From assembly GCA_963846775.1 (NCBI GenBank), contig CAWJXB010000002.1:91635-155634 (forward strand): a DNA stretch of 64,000 bases. Reading direction: 5' to 3'. Under the pieces are notes generated by a model, which was given only the letters and a program-made list of their open reading frames with translations, did no database searches and was not told where the DNA came from. A program made the translations under genes and the position numbers. Shown one piece after another: positions 61,649 to 64,000 of the stretch. The stretch's first letter is position 1. Each line of letters begins with the position of its first letter. Origin of the DNA: CAVYXA01 sp963846775. Its GTDB lineage: Bacteria; Verrucomicrobiota; Verrucomicrobiia; Chthoniobacterales; UBA10450.

Positions 61649-62279
61649 TTATTCATGAAGGCTTTCGAGGGCTTCCAGTCGGTCGACACAGTTTGGACAA
61701 GCCCCACACGGGAAGTCTGGCGACGCTTGACAAGAAAATGTCTTCCCGATGGGCGCGCGCAATGAAATTCCGAGTTCACATACCTGGCGTTTCGACATAT
61801 CCTAAAGGGCATTTCTATCCTAACCAACCTGTAGAAGCAAGAAGCGCACTTAAGTTTTCAAAGAATGCCGCTGAGCAGTCAATTTCAATCGCATGATTGC
61901 TATTGATAAAATGCCGAATAGAGAGCCGAGGCGCCGCGACTCTGCGCATAAGCTGATCCGACGGTAAGCAACAGCAGGTTGCGGTAGGGAACATAAAGGT
62001 CCAGTGATCCACTTTATCCGTCCACAAGTTCGCCGGTTTAATAAGTCGCGAAGTATCCCGCTTGTAAATGTCAGCTATGCGAACGGTATCCAATTCGATC
62101 ACGCCATCCGTAGGGAGCACGGAGCGGAGTGTCTCTTATTTCCGTTTGCGCGCAGTGCTGACCGTAGTCAACTCAGAGAGCGCAACAAATGGTATAGCTT
62201 GGGAACGCAACCAGTAAGCCAGCGTTGTGGAGTCGAGACCGCCCGAAGCCATCAGCACGACATCCGCACGTTTCGTCAT
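61649..62279 (-). pseudogene. QueC-like PP-loop (7-cyano-7-deazaguanine synthase family) protein, frameshifted
   Basis: ATG 62279 overlaps the upstream stop (ATGA). MASGGLDSTTLAYWLRSQ is the PP-loop. Then DYGQHCAQTEIRD, (shift) VIELDTVRIADIYKRD, (shift) LYVPYRNLLLLTVGSAYAQS, (shift) FINSNHAIEIDCSAAFFENL, VRIEMPFR, and finally KTFSCQASPDFPCGACPNCV with the full zinc-Cys set (stop at 61649). So all landmarks survive but spread over three frames. True QueC makes preQ0; QueC-like proteins also occur in defence operons. Confidence 0.8.
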
Positions 62280-62699
62280 CTCGCGAGGGCTTGCGCAGCC
62301 AAATGAAAAACTTCGTCGATCAATTCGTCTTGCCGCTCCGTGATCAAGTGTGGCAAGTGAGTAAGCATTAAATTTTCGGGCTTTCCTCCCGGAACAAAAA
62401 TAAGGACCGGCTTTCCTTGAGCGGCCCCAAACCCGATCTCAATCAACGTGCCTGCATCGTCGTAGGGCAGCACCGGTCACCAGTTGGCAACGTCCCAACA
62501 ATTTAATATCCTCGTTGAATAAATTTTGTCTCCGCGTCGCGGACGCATCCGTTCCCATCTGCCCATTTTCCTGAACCGGCCGGTGAGGACTAAAGTTGTG
62601 ATATCGTAGCGATTCATAAACTGATTCTATCGGAGATCGATCCACGAAATCGAAATCTGGCGCGGCTATGTAAATGTGGAGATCGGGTCGGTGTCCCAC
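62276..62699 (-). pseudogene. nucleoside 2-deoxyribosyltransferase-like protein, frameshifted
   Basis: GTG 62699. DLHIYIAAPDFDFVDRSPIE, VYESLRYHNFSPHRPVQENG and NLFNEDIKLLGRCQLVTGVL, then after one shift (~62470) PYDDAGTLIEIGFGAAQGKP and VLIFVPGGKPENL to 62276. The D-x-GT-x-x-E-x-G-x-A pattern with the catalytic Glu is the family hallmark. About 140 residues. Such enzymes exchange or hydrolyse the base of deoxynucleosides or nucleotides. Confidence 0.8.
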
Positions 62700-63600
62700 G
62701 GTCTCGGATACCCGAGAGCTGCGTGATGGTCGTCGGTGAATTACTTAGGGTGTCGCTAACAGAGCGCTTAAAATCATCGACATACGTCGTTGCAGCATAA
62801 TCAGCGGCTACGAAGAAGCAAGGCCGTCGAGAGCAGCGTGCGTTCATGGATGGAAGCTGTGTAAACATATGCCACGTCGAAACAATCCCCGACGCCTACC
62901 GATTGCACGATCGGCCTCAACTGCGCGCCCACTTCTAACACCTCGATGCCCTCAAAAAGGCGCGCACCGCCTCGGTTCTCTTTAAATAGGAAACGGTGGC
63001 TCTTTTTTAAAGCGGCTTCAGCCATTCGTGTTGGCGAACTGTCAAAGCACTTTAGGAATAACTGTGACGACGTTGACGTTATCATCGTCTCAAATGGACG
63101 GCGAAACGCCTCCAGTTGTTTTAAGTCATAGACATCCGTTTGCAATGTCGATGTAAACTCGACCTTCGGTTTTGGAACACGCTCGTAAGACAGTCTGAAG
63201 ATGGTACTGACCGGGAAAGATGAGAATATCCGTAAACCCTTCGGCACATTTTGAGACAAGCATCTTCTCGTCGAAAGTGCAGCGGTATTCGTCGCGTAAA
63301 ATTAGCTCGCTAAATGCTGAAATCCGATTTCTTTCGGTTCACCGATGACGATTACGTTTGGGGCACCGGTAACTGTTCCGATAACCGTGGCCTTTGACGC
63401 TCCATGTTGCGTAGCATAGTCAATTGCCTGGCCCTGCAGATAGTTCGGAGCAATCAGGGCTATTTCGTAATTCGCATTGAGCGCCCACAGAAGCGTGCCG
63501 CATGCACAACTCCGCCAAGTCGCATTTTTGCAGGTGACGCCCCAGCTCCTAAGGTAACATCAACAAGAGCATCGCCGATGAGCAGCGCTCGAAACGTCAC
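62700..63600 (-). pseudogene. PfkB-family sugar (ribokinase-like) kinase, frameshifted
   Basis: GTG 63600: FRALLIGDALVDVTLGAGAS, MRLGGVVHAAR, (shift) TLLWALNANYEIALIAPNYL, ATVIGTVTGAPNVIVIG, (shift) FTDILIFPGQYHLQTVLRAC, RVYIDIANG, (shift) KKSHRFLFKENRGGARLFEG, LRPIVQSVGVGDCFDVAYVY, where GVGDCFD is the anion-hole/catalytic Asp motif, (shift) FVAADYAATTYVDDFKRSVS. The 3' boundary is approximate. PfkB kinases phosphorylate sugars or nucleosides. At least four indels. Confidence 0.78.
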
Positions 63601-63603
63601 GCT

Positions 63604-64000
63604 TTAGACTGGCGATATCTCGACAGAGATCATGGGAATGGGTACAGGTCGCAGTCGACATTACGGTTCCGCTATATTTGAACCCTCGATTGATACATCC
63701 TGCGAGATAGTTGTATTTCGTGGGTAAAAATCCGAGATCACCACCAGCCGCGTAAACTACGAGTCGTCCCGAAAGCTTTACGTCGACCTGCATTCCATTA
63801 GCCGGTAGCGACCCTTTTGTCGCGTAAAAATGACTGCGCGCAACGTCCTCGAGTTTCGCCGTAAAACTTTCGGAACATGGATCACTTCCTGACGAGCCGC
63901 CCGTTTCGGAAGCGGGAGTCTTCGGTTCTTTCTTTTCTTTGCTTGAATAGTCAGTAAGACGGCCTGTTCCTGAGAACCATGCGAGTATCAAGCAGATGGT
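63604..64000 (-). CDS. unknown exported protein, partial (5' end beyond right edge)
   Basis: The frame is open at the right edge (ICLILAWFSG, likely end of a signal peptide). It then has a Ser/Gly/Lys-rich linker and a small domain: LEDVARSHFYATKGSLPANG, MQVDVKLSGRLVVYAAGGDL, GFLPTKYNYLAGCINRGFKY. The main frame reaches a stop at 63560, but a neighbouring frame ending ISVEISPV at 63604, just 3 bp before the PfkB start, is the more natural end. The function of GFLPTKYNYL-type proteins is not known to me. First visible gene of the PfkB-NDT-QueC-HhH operon. Confidence 0.6.

Noticed and set aside
61534..61827. 98-codon minus frame as a separate gene
   Set aside because: Its bases encode the QueC-like C-terminus and HhH-GPD N-terminus in other frames.

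Overview
The window looks like chromosomal DNA of a soil-type Verrucomicrobiota bacterium, probably near Chthoniobacterales. The evidence is a GC-rich sequence (roughly 55-60% by eye), a secreted protein made of WA..DP..AA..W...LP repeats, a three-gene prepilin-like cassette of the kind described from Chthoniobacter and Verrucomicrobium, and many short palindromic intergenic repeats. The assignment is inference; no marker gene such as rRNA is present.

Layout. 1-11.1 kb is ordinary, intact, mostly plus-strand chromosome: repeat protein, DinG-type helicase, LptF/LptG-type permease, DUF2064 transferase, SDR epimerase, MgtE-like transporter, family-2 glycosyltransferase and a membrane-anchored sulfite-oxidase-fold protein. 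11.3-25.7 kb is a genomic island at a tRNA-Thr(TGT) gene. Two orphan 5' halves of the tRNA (11313 and 13624) and one complete copy (25625) divide it into two tandem units. The first unit holds an intact kelch/galactose-oxidase-like protein. The second holds a broken tyrosine recombinase and at least ten other broken genes: class V aminotransferase, Y_Y_Y sensor, DUF4440, VOC, DUF3303, PhzF, RidA, quinone oxidoreductase, ADOP-type ABC permease and LysR. Three minus-strand genes or gene remnants in it share a promoter-like module.

25.9-46.9 kb is again intact chromosome: serine hydrolase, PLP decarboxylase, a FecR protein divergent from a CHASE2 histidine kinase, a pilin-like cassette, a membrane pseudokinase that has lost three catalytic residues, a Ski2-like helicase with a companion, a PLD-family protein, a Ca2+/H+ antiporter and a PH-domain protein. 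Remnants of a duplicated cupin-methyltransferase pair lie at 29.0, 33.0 and 37.4 kb.

47-58.9 kb combines intact genes (Uup-type ABC-F, DUF4870, serine hydrolase, TMEM175-like channel, two CPBP proteases and a BON/GSP17M/CsbD stress cluster) with intergenic spaces full of two repeat families. Two near-identical small basic proteins are each bracketed by the same palindrome. A secreted redoxin at 50489 has an in-frame UGA at the first position of its CxxC motif and a SECIS-like hairpin after it, so it is a likely selenoprotein.

58.9-64 kb is a second decaying accessory region, poorer in GC by eye. It starts with a BglII-like restriction gene, broken by one amber codon, coupled to an MT-A70 adenine methyltransferase. 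It continues with a minus-strand operon running off the right edge: unknown exported protein, PfkB-type sugar kinase, nucleoside 2-deoxyribosyltransferase, QueC-like PP-loop protein and HhH-GPD glycosylase. Four of these five are frameshifted. I infer a relic nucleobase-processing conflict system.
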